Shown in pieces: positions 1-7,902 of a stretch of DNA of 22,554 nucleotides. This DNA is from an uncultured Anaerolineae bacterium (GTDB lineage: Bacteria; Chloroflexota; Anaerolineae; Anaerolineales; Villigracilaceae): positions 1 through 22,554 of the forward strand of contig CAINXK010000228.1 of the NCBI GenBank assembly GCA_903854805.1, written 5' to 3'. The notes under the pieces are model-generated. The model worked only from the letters and a program-made list of their open reading frames with translations. It did no database searches and was not told the DNA's origin. Both the position numbers and the translations under genes were made by a program. How positions within the stretch are numbered: position 1 is the first letter of the stretch; each line of letters opens with the position of its first letter.

Positions 1-69
1 TCAAAATCCTCAAAGTCACCTTATTGGGATTTGGCTTCCATCCTGGCGGTTCTCGACCATCAACCATAA
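1..69 (+). CDS. possible C-terminal tail of an upstream gene (partial)
   Basis: One plus-strand frame is open from the window edge to a TAA at 67-69. It gives 22 residues ending in ALAVLDHQP-like sequence (the last residues read ILAVLDHQP). The stop falls immediately before a hairpin terminator, which is where the end of a plus-strand gene would be expected. The other two plus frames are also open for some distance, so the frame choice is an inference. No family can be named. Confidence 0.25.
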   Translation, partial: SKSSKSPYWDLASILAVLDHQP

Positions 70-107
70 AAAAACCTCAACCCGCTTGGAGGCAGATTGA
101 GGTTTTT
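70..107. terminator. bidirectional hairpin terminator
   Basis: A perfect 11-bp inverted repeat (70-80 with 97-107) flanks a 16-nt loop. The stem begins with A-tract and ends with T-tract, so it can act on both strands. It lies between the minus-strand diguanylate cyclase gene ending at 143 and whatever ends at the left edge. Confidence 0.75.
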
Positions 108-142
108 CAAGATCTATACAATTGCCGCACGAATCAGTCCTA

Positions 143-1687
143 CTAAACTTCTTCGTAAATTCCCACCCGATTGCGCCCAGACTCCTTCATCCGGTACAGC
201 ACCTGGTCTGCGCGCCCCAGGATCTCATCCAGCGTATCGGTCTTGCCGCGAATCTCGGCAATTCCCACGCTGATGGTGACTGTATACGGCGCGTTCTCAC
301 GTGTAAGGTCCGAAACAGCCAAAGCCTGGCGAATACGTTCGGCAATGGCAACAGCCTTCTCTGCCCCTGAATTGGGTAGCATCAACGCAAATTCATCGCC
401 ACCAAAACGCGCCAAAATATCACCCTCGCGGATGTTCTGCAAGCATAACTGCGTAAAGCCCGCCAACACACGATCGCCTTCTTTGTGCCCATAGGTATCA
501 TTGACCTGTTTAAAATGGTCCAGGTCAATCAACGCCACCGAAAGCGACCTTTCCAGGTGCGGCGCCTGCTGGAGCTCATAACTCGCTGCCTCCATAAAGA
601 AGCGCCGGTTGGCTGCACCAGTCAACACATCGGTCGATGCCTGTTTCTGTAAACGGGTCTCGAACATTTTTCGCTCTGTCACGTCGTGAATGACGCCCAA
701 GATATGGTCTTTGCCGCGCACCACAATCAGCCGGGCAGAAAGAATCGCCGTCAGCTCACTGCCATCCTTTCGACGGAATTCAAATTCCAGGTTCTTACAT
801 GCCCCGTGCCTGTCCAATTCGTCTAACAACCTCTGCCGGTCGGCGGATGATTTCCAAAAATGCAAATCATCAAGCATGTATTTACCCAGCGCCTCCTGGC
901 GGCTGTAACCACTCAGGGTCGTGAAGCCATCATTGACTTCCACCAGGCACCCATCCTCCCTGCTCGTAATTACCACAGCATCGGGGCTGGCGTGGAATAT
1001 CAGCTCCAGCTCTTCTCGTGTCTGGCGCTCGTCAGCATTCAGCCGCTGGTTAACCATCAGGATGAATCCGAATGTCCACAAGGTCGTTGCGATCAAACCG
1101 TCCAGGATCCCCAGCACCTGGGCAGGATTATTGGTTGTCGGGCTATTGGTCGCAGGTGGTAAAAGGATACCCATCAAAAACCCGATAATAAACACCAAGC
1201 CATGCAAGATAAATGCTGCCGCCAAAAAATTGGACGAGGCGATCATCACGCGCGGTCTGTACTTCCCCAGCGACCAGGCGGTCAATAAGGACAATCCTGC
1301 AATCGTCAGGTATAAAATCGATCCACGCCAGACAATATTATCAAAAATGAAGACAAAGAAGGTATCCACCAGCGCATAGGCTACCAGGAAGAGGATTATT
1401 ATCCTGCCGCGTTCGCGCCGCTCAAAAAAACGCAACAAACCAACGTATAGCAAGACTTGTCCACTCACAAAAAGCAAGTTATTGGAAAAAACCCCAATCG
1501 TAATAAACCCGGGTACCCTCCGCAAGTTCAAAGCCAGAAACCCCAACGCAAGCAAACCAATACCCACCGTCCACCACCCAGTGCCATTGAAGCGGGTAGC
1601 CAGTTTTACCTGCACAAACAATGCCGCGATCTGAAGAATATTACAAATAAACAACACAACTGCCAGCGTAGTAATATCCAATGCCAT
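143..1687 (-). CDS. membrane-anchored PAS-GGDEF diguanylate cyclase
   Basis: Predicted to make cyclic di-GMP from two GTP. About seven hydrophobic segments fill residues 1-212, followed by a PAS domain (about 225-338, including the typical VIHDVTERK end) and a GGDEF domain (about 345-514). The active-site loop reads GGDEF at 429-433. An RxxD motif (R420-D423) sits exactly five residues before it, matching the inhibitory I-site, so product feedback is likely. Other GGDEF hallmarks are LTGAANRR and DLDHFKQVND. The ATG at 1687 is preferred over an in-frame TTG five codons upstream, because a GGAAGGG ribosome site precedes the ATG. The membrane part is not a sensor domain I can name. No EAL domain is present. 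It is monocistronic, with a terminator downstream. Confidence 0.93.
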   Translation of the reverse strand: MALDITTLAVVLFICNILQIAALFVQVKLATRFNGTGWWTVGIGLLALGFLALNLRRVPGFITIGVFSNNLLFVSGQVLLYVGLLRFFERRERGRIIILFLVAYALVDTFFVFIFDNIVWRGSILYLTIAGLSLLTAWSLGKYRPRVMIASSNFLAAAFILHGLVFIIGFLMGILLPPATNSPTTNNPAQVLGILDGLIATTLWTFGFILMVNQRLNADERQTREELELIFHASPDAVVITSREDGCLVEVNDGFTTLSGYSRQEALGKYMLDDLHFWKSSADRQRLLDELDRHGACKNLEFEFRRKDGSELTAILSARLIVVRGKDHILGVIHDVTERKMFETRLQKQASTDVLTGAANRRFFMEAASYELQQAPHLERSLSVALIDLDHFKQVNDTYGHKEGDRVLAGFTQLCLQNIREGDILARFGGDEFALMLPNSGAEKAVAIAERIRQALAVSDLTRENAPYTVTISVGIAEIRGKTDTLDEILGRADQVLYRMKESGRNRVGIYEEV

Positions 1688-2091
1688 AAATTCCCTTCCC
1701 AAGGTGGGTGACCGGAACGCAAAGCAACCAGCTCGTATTGCGCGAAAAGATATAACTTGTGACTGACGAGGTGAAAATTGATTATTTCATTATAGTCATA
1801 TTCGCGTTTTTACAGCCTTACGGCAACCTTGCAGAGCAGACCATCGCTTGTCTCCGCCAAATCCCAGGCTAAATATCCCCCAAGGGTTAACTCCACCGGG
1901 CAGCTTGTTGTAAAAATAAGTGACATATTGTCAAACATCAGCGCCTGTGCAATAATCACCCCGTTGAGCGCTCATCCTTCACCAAGCGTAACATCAGTTA
2001 ATAAAAATAACACGCAGATCAGCATAAATTTGATCCACGTGTTAGAGAAACGGGAGTGCAAACAGTTAAAAAAATGCGACTGTTCATGGAA
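1688..2091. other. intergenic region, no clear gene
   Basis: This 404-nt gap separates two minus-strand genes. A TATAAT (minus strand, 1789-1794) about 100 nt before the diguanylate cyclase start may be its -10 box, but no good -35 is visible. Just after the HIT gene stop, a short inverted repeat (AACAGT/ACTGTT near 2061-2084) is present without a proper U-tract. On the minus strand, a frame stays open from about 1972 down to a TAA near 1817 and reads like protein (…GGYLAWDLAETSDG…). It lacks a convincing start and could be a remnant. Confidence 0.5.
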
Positions 2092-2580
2092 TTATGCGGT
2101 CTGCTGAAGGCTTTCCTTCACTCGTTTGTAAGTATCGTTAATGTCTTCCGGTAAAACACGCACTTCTCCCACGGTTGACATGAAGTTTGTGTCACCATTC
2201 CAACGTGGCACAATGTGTAGATGGACGTGTCCGGGTACGCCGGCTCCTGCTGCTTCACCGATATTCGCGCCCAGGTTGAATGCTTGCGGGTTGTAGATCT
2301 TGCGCAGGCTAGACATGCAAACTGTGGCCATTTCCATCATCTCGGCGCGTGTGGGTGCGTCCAGGTCCTCAAGCGTAGCCTTATGTGATAGTGGCGCTAC
2401 CATTAAATGTCCACTGGTATAGGGAAACTTGTTCAGGATGATAAACGCGTGTTCGCCTCTCATTGCTATCAGATTATCCGTGTCGTCATTTTTCGAGAGT
2501 GCATTACAAAAAATGCAGCCTGTTTCTTTACCGGCTGTGTTGATATATTTCATGCGCCAGGATGCCCATATTCGCTTCAT
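2092..2580 (-). CDS. HIT-family nucleotide hydrolase/phosphorylase (Ap4A type)
   Basis: Histidine-triad protein of 162 residues, cytoplasmic, expected to act on dinucleoside polyphosphates such as Ap4A or on AMP-linked compounds. The catalytic triad HVHLH is at 118-122 within GVPGHVHLHIVPRW. A second conserved His lies at 66, and an N-terminal CxxC pair (C22, C25) follows the WASWRMKYI start typical of the bacterial Ap4A phosphorylase-like branch of the HIT family. A GGAG ribosome site lies about 6 nt before the ATG. The gene follows the lipoprotein gene by only 21 nt on the same strand, so the two are probably co-transcribed, although no functional link is evident. The substrate cannot be decided from sequence. 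Confidence 0.92.
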   Translation of the reverse strand: MKRIWASWRMKYINTAGKETGCIFCNALSKNDDTDNLIAMRGEHAFIILNKFPYTSGHLMVAPLSHKATLEDLDAPTRAEMMEMATVCMSSLRKIYNPQAFNLGANIGEAAGAGVPGHVHLHIVPRWNGDTNFMSTVGEVRVLPEDINDTYKRVKESLQQTA

Positions 2581-2601
2581 CGTTTTCTCCGGTTTTGATG
2601 T

Positions 2602-3639
2602 TTATTTGACTACGATGGAAAATGCAAATAATTGACCAAATAATTGGCCATCATCGGAAGCCAATTGCCATGCCGATGAGATCGTTCCGGTACTACCTGG
2701 CGCAGTCATGTCAAGAGAAATTTCTGCGCTTGTGCCTGCCCCGACAGTTTTGCGAATCTTGGTCGTATCTGCCCCGAGCAGATCGCCGCCTACATACGTG
2801 ATTTTGAAATTGCCATTCCATTCGCAGGATCCTGTGTTTTTTACCAGCCAGGTTTTTGTGAAGTTCTCATTAGCGTTTAGTTGTGTTCCTGTGGGAATAC
2901 TGACATCCGAGACCAGTATCGAGTTCAAACATCCACCACTGCTGGTTGCGCCGCTGTTGCCGGCCGGGAGTGTGATGGCAGCAGAGAGCACCGGACCGAA
3001 AGGTTTACCAATATCGGTTGCCAGCATCCAATTACTGCTAACAACTCCGGTTAAATAGGGTGCCGTCATGGCCAGCGAAATATCTGCAGTTGCGCCAGTG
3101 ATGACTTTCTGGTCGATGACGCTTGATTCGGCGCCAAAGCGATCCCCACTGACAAAGATAATTTGGAAGCCTCGGGGCCAATCACAGCTGCCCGTATTTT
3201 TGATGCGCCAGGTTTTCGTAAACCGATCACCTGAGTTGAAGGTAGGTGCAAATTTGATGGTCACATCCGACACAAAAGCAGCGTTGTAGCAGCCGCGCGC
3301 GGTGGCAGGATCCACGGGTATTGGGGTCGGGATGATTGATGAACTTTGTTGGGGTGTTGGCACGATAGTGTTTTGCACTGCCGGAGCCGCAGGTACGCTG
3401 TTTTGTGTGGGCACCAGGCTGGGTTCAGGTGTGGAAGTAGGTGCGGGTGGTGTGGCGCTCGGCATTGCCTGACTGGTTTGGGTAAGTCCTAGTACGATGG
3501 TAGCGGCAGCCTGGGTGTAAAATATACTAACATCCGCGGTAGGGTTTGGTGTTGCAGAAGCGCCACAGGCGCTTAAAATTACCGTTAAAATGACAGCCAG
3601 TCCTGTCAGGGTGGAATTGGTCTTAATAGTTGGTTTCAT
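2602..3639 (-). CDS. lipoprotein with two NBR1-type Ig-like domains
   Basis: Predicted surface lipoprotein. A short positive N-terminus and hydrophobic stretch end in a lipobox LSAC (Cys about residue 25-27 depending on start). A Thr/Pro/Ser-rich linker of about 80 residues follows, then two tandem repeats of about 110 residues. Each repeat starts with a Cys, has an FTKTWxxKNTGSCxW core and ends in an S-W-x-L-A-(T/S)-D segment. This pattern matches the NBR1-like (FW-type) Ig-like domain common in Chloroflexota lipoproteins. Each repeat has one early Cys and the NTGSC Cys, which could form a disulfide. The second ATG (3639) is chosen over the first (3645) because AAGGA lies 7 nt upstream of it but only 1 nt from the first. 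Likely role: binding or adhesion at the cell surface (inference). Confidence 0.88.
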   Translation of the reverse strand: MKPTIKTNSTLTGLAVILTVILSACGASATPNPTADVSIFYTQAAATIVLGLTQTSQAMPSATPPAPTSTPEPSLVPTQNSVPAAPAVQNTIVPTPQQSSSIIPTPIPVDPATARGCYNAAFVSDVTIKFAPTFNSGDRFTKTWRIKNTGSCDWPRGFQIIFVSGDRFGAESSVIDQKVITGATADISLAMTAPYLTGVVSSNWMLATDIGKPFGPVLSAAITLPAGNSGATSSGGCLNSILVSDVSIPTGTQLNANENFTKTWLVKNTGSCEWNGNFKITYVGGDLLGADTTKIRKTVGAGTSAEISLDMTAPGSTGTISSAWQLASDDGQLFGQLFAFSIVVK

Positions 3640-3683
3640 TTTCATTTCCTTGTAGAATTATTTATTTGTTTTCCTAAAACGTG

Positions 3684-3712
3684 TTGACACAAATATTCAA
3701 TGAAGGTATCCT
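3684..3712 (+). promoter_or_regulatory. sigma-70-type promoter of the xseA operon
   Basis: A perfect TTGACA (3684-3689) is followed after 17 nt by TATCCT (3707-3712). This puts transcription start near 3719, giving a leader of about 65 nt before xseA. The spacing and the exact -35 make this one of the clearest promoters in the window. Confidence 0.75.
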
Positions 3713-3783
3713 ACCTGTATTGTACTTCATTCAAATTCTTTCGCATTCTGCTTGATTAAGAACCTTCGCACTTAGAGATAGAC

Positions 3784-5049
3784 ATGCTCCAATCAGCCTT
3801 GTTCGAAACGCCTCGCTACACTGTGACCGAATTCACCCGTCGGGTGCGTCGCCTGTTAGAAGGCGACCCTGCGCTTGCTGATGCCTGGGTGCAAGCTGAA
3901 GTCTCGAATTTCTCTCGCCCGGCATCCGGGCACCTGTATTTTACGCTTAAAGATTCTGGAGCTTCGCTGCGGTGTGTCATGTGGAAGGGCGACGCAGCCC
4001 GTATTCGGGGTTTGTCCATCCAGGATGGTCTTTCGGTAGAAGTTCACGGTAAGATTACCGTTTACGAACCAAGTGGACAATACCAGCTCGTCGTTGATCT
4101 GCTTCGGCCAGCCGGCGAAGGCGCTTTGTTTGCCGAGTTTATGCGTTTGAAGGGCGTGCTGGAAGATGAAGGTTTATTTGCACCAGAACGGAAACGTGCG
4201 CTGGATAATTTTCCGCGTACGATAGGCATCGTCACATCTCCTACTGGCGCGGCTTTGCAGGACATGCTCAACATATTGCGTCGTCGTCTTCCATTGGCAC
4301 AGGTGGTATTGGCAGCTGCTCCAGTGCAAGGGCATGAAGCGCCTGCAGCGCTTATTCAAGCTATTGAAAAGTTAAACACTTTCGTACGGCCTGATGTGAT
4401 TTTGTTGGCCCGTGGTGGTGGTTCCATTGAAGATTTGTGGGCTTTTAATGATGAGCGTGTCGTCCGTGCGGTGGTTGCATCGCAAGCTCCCATTATTACG
4501 GGTGTCGGACACGAGACTGATTTTACTCTGGTCGATTTTGCTGCAGACAAGCGCGCTCCAACGCCGACTGCCGCTGCTGAATTGGCAACGCCAATCACCA
4601 TTATCGATCTTGTAGCAGCCTTGCAAGGGGATATGCAGCGTTTGGATGAAGCCATAAACCGCCAGATTGCTGCACACAGAACGGACCTGGAATCGATTCA
4701 GATGAGCTTGCGATATTATTCGCCGGTGCGTCGTTTGCAGACCGAATCACAGCGTCTTGATGATCTCATGCGCCGCCTTGTTCGTGCCCAGGACCATCGA
4801 CTAACGCTCGAATCTGCCCACCTGAAAGGTACCAGCCGCAGGTTGGAGTCGCTAAGCCCGCTGGCGGTTTTGCGGCGTGGGTATGCTGTTGTGACCCGCT
4901 CGCAGGATGAAAAGATCGTTCAGACCGCCAGCCAGGCGCCGGTGGGGTCAGAACTGCATGTGCGCCTCGCCGAAGGTGATCTGGATGTAAATGTAAAACG
5001 TAGCACCGAAACTCGGGCTACCTTGCAATCATTTTTAGAGGAGGCATAA
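3784..5049 (+). CDS. xseA: exodeoxyribonuclease VII large subunit
   Basis: Catalytic subunit of exonuclease VII, which degrades single-stranded DNA to short oligonucleotides in DNA repair and recombination. An N-terminal OB-fold (about 10-105, with HLYFTLKD and VMWKG) binds ssDNA. The catalytic region holds the family hallmarks RGGGSIEDLWAFNDE (210-224) and GVGHETDFTLVDFAADKRAPTPTAAAE, spanning residues 240-266. A charged helical region follows, and the C-terminus contains the usual RRGYAVV segment. At 421 residues it is close to the normal family length. The stop overlaps the xseB start by one base. It is transcribed from the 3684-3712 promoter. Only a weak GAGA-like ribosome site precedes the ATG. 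Confidence 0.97.
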   Translation: MLQSALFETPRYTVTEFTRRVRRLLEGDPALADAWVQAEVSNFSRPASGHLYFTLKDSGASLRCVMWKGDAARIRGLSIQDGLSVEVHGKITVYEPSGQYQLVVDLLRPAGEGALFAEFMRLKGVLEDEGLFAPERKRALDNFPRTIGIVTSPTGAALQDMLNILRRRLPLAQVVLAAAPVQGHEAPAALIQAIEKLNTFVRPDVILLARGGGSIEDLWAFNDERVVRAVVASQAPIITGVGHETDFTLVDFAADKRAPTPTAAAELATPITIIDLVAALQGDMQRLDEAINRQIAAHRTDLESIQMSLRYYSPVRRLQTESQRLDDLMRRLVRAQDHRLTLESAHLKGTSRRLESLSPLAVLRRGYAVVTRSQDEKIVQTASQAPVGSELHVRLAEGDLDVNVKRSTETRATLQSFLEEA

Positions 5050-5309
5050 TGTCCCCATCAGCTTCCCGTACTTCCACCGGGACAACACCGAAAAAAGTGG
5101 AAGATTTGTCTTACGAAGAAGCTTTCAGCGAATTGGAAGCGATCGTGATAGCCCTGGAAAGTGAAGGCCATCCTTTGGATGAGTCGCTCAGTTTATATGA
5201 GCGTGGTCAGGTCCTGGCTACTTATTGTGCCCTACTTCTAGAGAAAGCTGAGCTGAAGGTTCGTGCACTTGGGTCTGATGGGCAGGTTGAAGTTGAAGGA
5301 CAGGATTGA
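5049..5309 (+). CDS. xseB: exodeoxyribonuclease VII small subunit
   Basis: Small helical subunit of exonuclease VII (86 residues); several copies bind the extended helical part of XseA. The conserved core is LSYEEAFSELEAIV, then LDESLSLYERG and the C-terminal LLEKAELKV. An extra, poorly conserved Ser/Thr-rich N-terminal stretch of about 20 residues precedes it. The ATG overlaps the last base of the xseA stop (TAATG), and a strong GAGGAGG ribosome site lies inside the end of xseA. Translational coupling of the two subunits is therefore likely. Confidence 0.96.
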   Translation: MSPSASRTSTGTTPKKVEDLSYEEAFSELEAIVIALESEGHPLDESLSLYERGQVLATYCALLLEKAELKVRALGSDGQVEVEGQD

Positions 5310-5310
5310 G

Positions 5311-5763
5311 ATGCCTATTTCTGGAATCTTTGAAAACCCATCCCTCATGACCGCCATTGTTGCCTGGCTGATGGCACAGATACTAAAACCACCGGTTGAA
5401 TACCTGCGTAAGGGCAAGTGGAATTGGGGCTACCTGCTTAGCGCTGGTGGTATGCCCAGTTCGCATTCATCGTTGATGGTTGGCGCAACGATGGGTATTG
5501 GTTTGCATGAAGGCTTTAATACAGCCATCTTTGCTTTAGCAATCTCCATGACCATGATTGTGATTTATGATGCAGCCGGAGTGCGTCGTGAAGCAGGCCG
5601 GCATGCCGAAAAGATCAATATATTGATCAATGAACTGCTCGCCGGACACCCAATTTCCGATAAGGAACTTCGGGAGGTGATCGGACATACGCCGATGGAA
5701 GTGTTAGGTGGTATTTGTTTGGGGTTGACGGTCGGCTTGCTTTATTGGATGTATATCGGCTGA
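5311..5763 (+). CDS. YuiD-like divergent PAP2 (DUF212) membrane protein
   Basis: Integral membrane protein of 150 residues in the DUF212 / divergent PAP2 family (B. subtilis YuiD-like). Hallmarks visible are GGMPSSHSS (46-54), which resembles part of the PAP2 phosphatase signature, DAAGVRREAGRHA (87-99) and IGHTPMEVLGG (124-134). Hydrophobic segments lie at about 10-26, 55-87 and 129-149. Family enzymatic activity is not established as far as I know. The ATG at 5311 begins two bases after the xseB stop and is preferred over the upstream in-frame start at 5263, which would add an implausible N-terminus overlapping xseB. It is the last gene of the xseA operon. Confidence 0.9.
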   Translation: MPISGIFENPSLMTAIVAWLMAQILKPPVEYLRKGKWNWGYLLSAGGMPSSHSSLMVGATMGIGLHEGFNTAIFALAISMTMIVIYDAAGVRREAGRHAEKINILINELLAGHPISDKELREVIGHTPMEVLGGICLGLTVGLLYWMYIG

Positions 5764-5800
5764 ATCTGGGGTCTTCTGCTGATCGGAATTGATGATACTG

Positions 5801-5835
5801 AAAGAGCATCTCAGCCTTGGGAAGCTCTTTTTTTT
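5801..5835 (+). terminator. terminator of the xseA-xseB-yuiD operon
   Basis: The inverted repeat AAAGAGC / GCTCTTT (5801-5807 with 5824-5830) is followed by an uninterrupted T-tract to 5835. It lies 37 nt after the stop of the last gene. Confidence 0.8.
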
Positions 5836-6148
5836 ACTCGTTTTTTGGGAGGGAAATCTGAAGATTTTCATTAACTGCAAGAGTAGATGAATAGAGCATG
5901 CGATTGCTGTTTGCTTGGCACCGATACCAGATATTGTTGAGCAGCCTACTTCGATAATTGCTGACGGTTACTCGCTGTCATTGTTGCATGCTCAGGCGAC
6001 CGGACTTGTCACAATCAGCCCAAGAGATCGGTCGGATGCTTGTCTGGGCTTGCCTGTTGTGGACGAAGCCGGCGGGCAGGTCAGTGCATCTGGAGGTTAC
6101 CTCTGTATCCCGCTCGAGAGGAGTTCTGGTTTATGACATGCTATCTGA
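5836..6148. other. intergenic region, possible gene remnant
   Basis: No recognisable gene is present. A plus-strand frame is open from 5891 to a TGA at 6134-6136 and reads fairly protein-like in its second half (…ACLGLPVVDEAGGQ…). It has no ATG and no ribosome site, and its only early start would be a TTG at 5915. It may be the decayed end of a gene or chance. No tRNA fold was found. Confidence 0.45.
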
Positions 6149-6169
6149 AACAACGCAGAGTGCGTTGTT
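6149..6169. repeat. perfect hairpin overlapping the murJ stop codon
   Basis: The 9-bp arms AACAACGCA and TGCGTTGTT are separated by GAG. The right arm covers two bases of the murJ TAA (6168-6170). There is no U-tract on either side, so it is not a standard terminator; it could stabilise or end the murJ message. Confidence 0.5.
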
Positions 6170-7751
6170 AGCGCCCCAACCTTCGTCGTACCAGGCCAAT
6201 GAGCATTTGTATTTCGGGTGTTTTAAGCAGAACGAGGCTGATGGCATACGTAACACCTCCTAATGCGACGCCACCCAGCCCCAGCAGCCACGGATTCAAG
6301 TTTGCCGCAACCTGCATCCAAATCACGATCGTAATGGCCATGCCAAGTGCAGCCAGCCCATATCGAGCCACTCCGCGGGCAATCTGGGGACCATCGATTC
6401 CATTTAACCGGCGGCGCATAAAAATAAACAGGATGACTGCTTCCAACGCAGTAGCCAATGAATTTGCCAGGGCCAAACCGCCGTGGGGCATCCAACCTGC
6501 GGATGCGAATATTGCTGCAAATGCAAAGCTGAAAGCCGCATTCAAACCCATAGCCGCCATGCCTACGCTGACTGGGGTTTTCGTGTCGTGCAGGGCGTAG
6601 AAGGCGCGCGAGAGGATTTCAACCACTGCATGCCCCACCAACCCCGCGGTGTACCAGAGTAAAGCCCAGGCAACCATCTCGGTGGATCGAGATTCGAACT
6701 GTCCGCGTTCAAACAGCATGGCCGTCACCGGCTGGCGTAATAAGATCAAGCCAATACTGGCCGGGATGGATAGCAGTAAGACGCCGCGCAACGTGGCAGC
6801 CAGGGATGAGCGCATCTCGTCCCGCTCACCGCGTGCCACTTGCGCCGAGAAAGTCGGCAATGCCGCGGTTGCAATGGCTTGTGCAATTACAAATAATGGC
6901 ATAGTCATGACCATACGTGCCACATTGATGGCTGAAAGACTGCCTTCGCCCTGCCCGGATGCAATCATGGCGTTGATGACAAAATTTATCTGTACCGCCG
7001 CCACACCCAGCAGACGGGGTGCCATCAACCGACCCACTTCACGCACTGCCGGATTTCCCAGCCCAAAGCTGAGATCATAACGGCGTCCTTCCAGGCGCAG
7101 CAGTCCGGGCACCTGTACGCACAGGTGTAGGATCGCTCCGAGGACATAGCCCCAGGCCAATCCCTGGATGCCCATGCGTGGGACCAATATGAAAATGCCG
7201 AGTATCCAGCCAATCCAGTTAAAAACTGGGGCTAAGGCGGGCATCCAAAATTTTTGATGTGTGTTCAAAATGCCCATCAATAGACCGCTGACGCCAAAAA
7301 TAGTGGGAGCGATCAAAATGATACGCAGCAGGTCAACTGTCAGGGTTTGTAAAGCGGGATCGAGTTCAGGCTTGAAAATAAAAATGACATGGCGTACGAG
7401 CGCAGGCGCGAATAGCGCGGCTAAGCCACTTACCAGGCTGAGTGCCAGGATGACCAGGTTGGTTACCGCAGATGCCAGTCGCCAGGCATCTGTGCGCTCA
7501 TTTTTCGCTAAAAAGCCTGTAAAGGTCGGGATGAAAGCAGATCCCAGTGCGCCACCGGCAAGCAGGTTGAACAGTAGGTCTGGAAACGTGGCTGCTGCAT
7601 AGAATGCATCCAGAGACTGGTTGGTGCCAAAAGCACGCGAGACCAAAATTTGCCGGATTAGTCCGACGATGTTGCTTAATACAAAAGCCAGCATGACTGT
7701 CCCGGCGGCAAGGGCGATCTGGCGGTTGGCGGAGGTTGAAGGTGTTTTCAC
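6168..7751 (-). CDS. murJ: lipid II flippase MurJ (MviN family)
   Basis: Polytopic inner-membrane protein of 527 residues that flips lipid-linked peptidoglycan precursors (MOP exporter superfamily, 14 membrane helices expected). The N-terminal signature VGLIRQILVSRAFG, then LDAFYAAATFPDLL and GGALGSAFIP, is the classic MurJ pattern. Arg33 and Arg39 have the same spacing as the two essential N-terminal arginines of E. coli MurJ. The C-terminal half keeps RAFYALHDTKTPV, another family hallmark. The start is GTG at 7751, with no ribosome site but a TATAAT only 8 nt upstream, suggesting a leaderless or nearly leaderless transcript. No cell-division or wall genes adjoin it. Its presence implies a peptidoglycan-type wall precursor pathway. 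Confidence 0.95.
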   Translation of the reverse strand: MKTPSTSANRQIALAAGTVMLAFVLSNIVGLIRQILVSRAFGTNQSLDAFYAAATFPDLLFNLLAGGALGSAFIPTFTGFLAKNERTDAWRLASAVTNLVILALSLVSGLAALFAPALVRHVIFIFKPELDPALQTLTVDLLRIILIAPTIFGVSGLLMGILNTHQKFWMPALAPVFNWIGWILGIFILVPRMGIQGLAWGYVLGAILHLCVQVPGLLRLEGRRYDLSFGLGNPAVREVGRLMAPRLLGVAAVQINFVINAMIASGQGEGSLSAINVARMVMTMPLFVIAQAIATAALPTFSAQVARGERDEMRSSLAATLRGVLLLSIPASIGLILLRQPVTAMLFERGQFESRSTEMVAWALLWYTAGLVGHAVVEILSRAFYALHDTKTPVSVGMAAMGLNAAFSFAFAAIFASAGWMPHGGLALANSLATALEAVILFIFMRRRLNGIDGPQIARGVARYGLAALGMAITIVIWMQVAANLNPWLLGLGGVALGGVTYAISLVLLKTPEIQMLIGLVRRRLGR

Positions 7752-7759
7752 GATGTGGG

Positions 7760-7765
7760 ATTATA
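7760..7765 (-). promoter_or_regulatory. -10 box of murJ, leaderless start
   Basis: An exact TATAAT (minus strand) ends 8 nt before the GTG start codon, so transcription should begin within about two bases of the start. No convincing -35 element is seen at 16-18 nt. The absence of any GGAGG-like site fits leaderless translation. Confidence 0.55.
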
Positions 7766-7867
7766 CACCGGTGATTGTTGCAGAGATAATAGCCGGGCGA
7801 AAATCATGCAATGGATAGCTCCGAAAATGTGTAATGATCATTTCCGTCATATCGGCAGTTATAAGGC

Positions 7868-7895
7868 TTGAAATTAATGATATCAGGGATAAAAT
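7868..7895 (+). promoter_or_regulatory. promoter of the zinc-ribbon operon, leaderless start
   Basis: TTGAAA (7868-7873), a 16-nt spacer and TAAAAT (7890-7895) form a good sigma-70-type promoter. The -10 ends only 7 nt before the GTG at 7903, which would make the mRNA leaderless. It is divergent from the murJ -10 box, about 100 nt away. Confidence 0.6.
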
Positions 7896-7902
7896 AGAGA
7901 TT

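Noticed and set aside
921..1379. Plus-strand open frame of 152 codons
   Set aside because: Antisense to the membrane and PAS part of the diguanylate cyclase; no domain features.
5263..5310. Earlier start for the YuiD-like gene
   Set aside because: It would overlap xseB and add a polar N-terminus not expected for the family; ATG 5311 fits.
7834..7902. Earlier ATG for zinc-ribbon gene 1
   Set aside because: It lies upstream of and across a good promoter, has no ribosome site, and adds residues absent from the paralogue.
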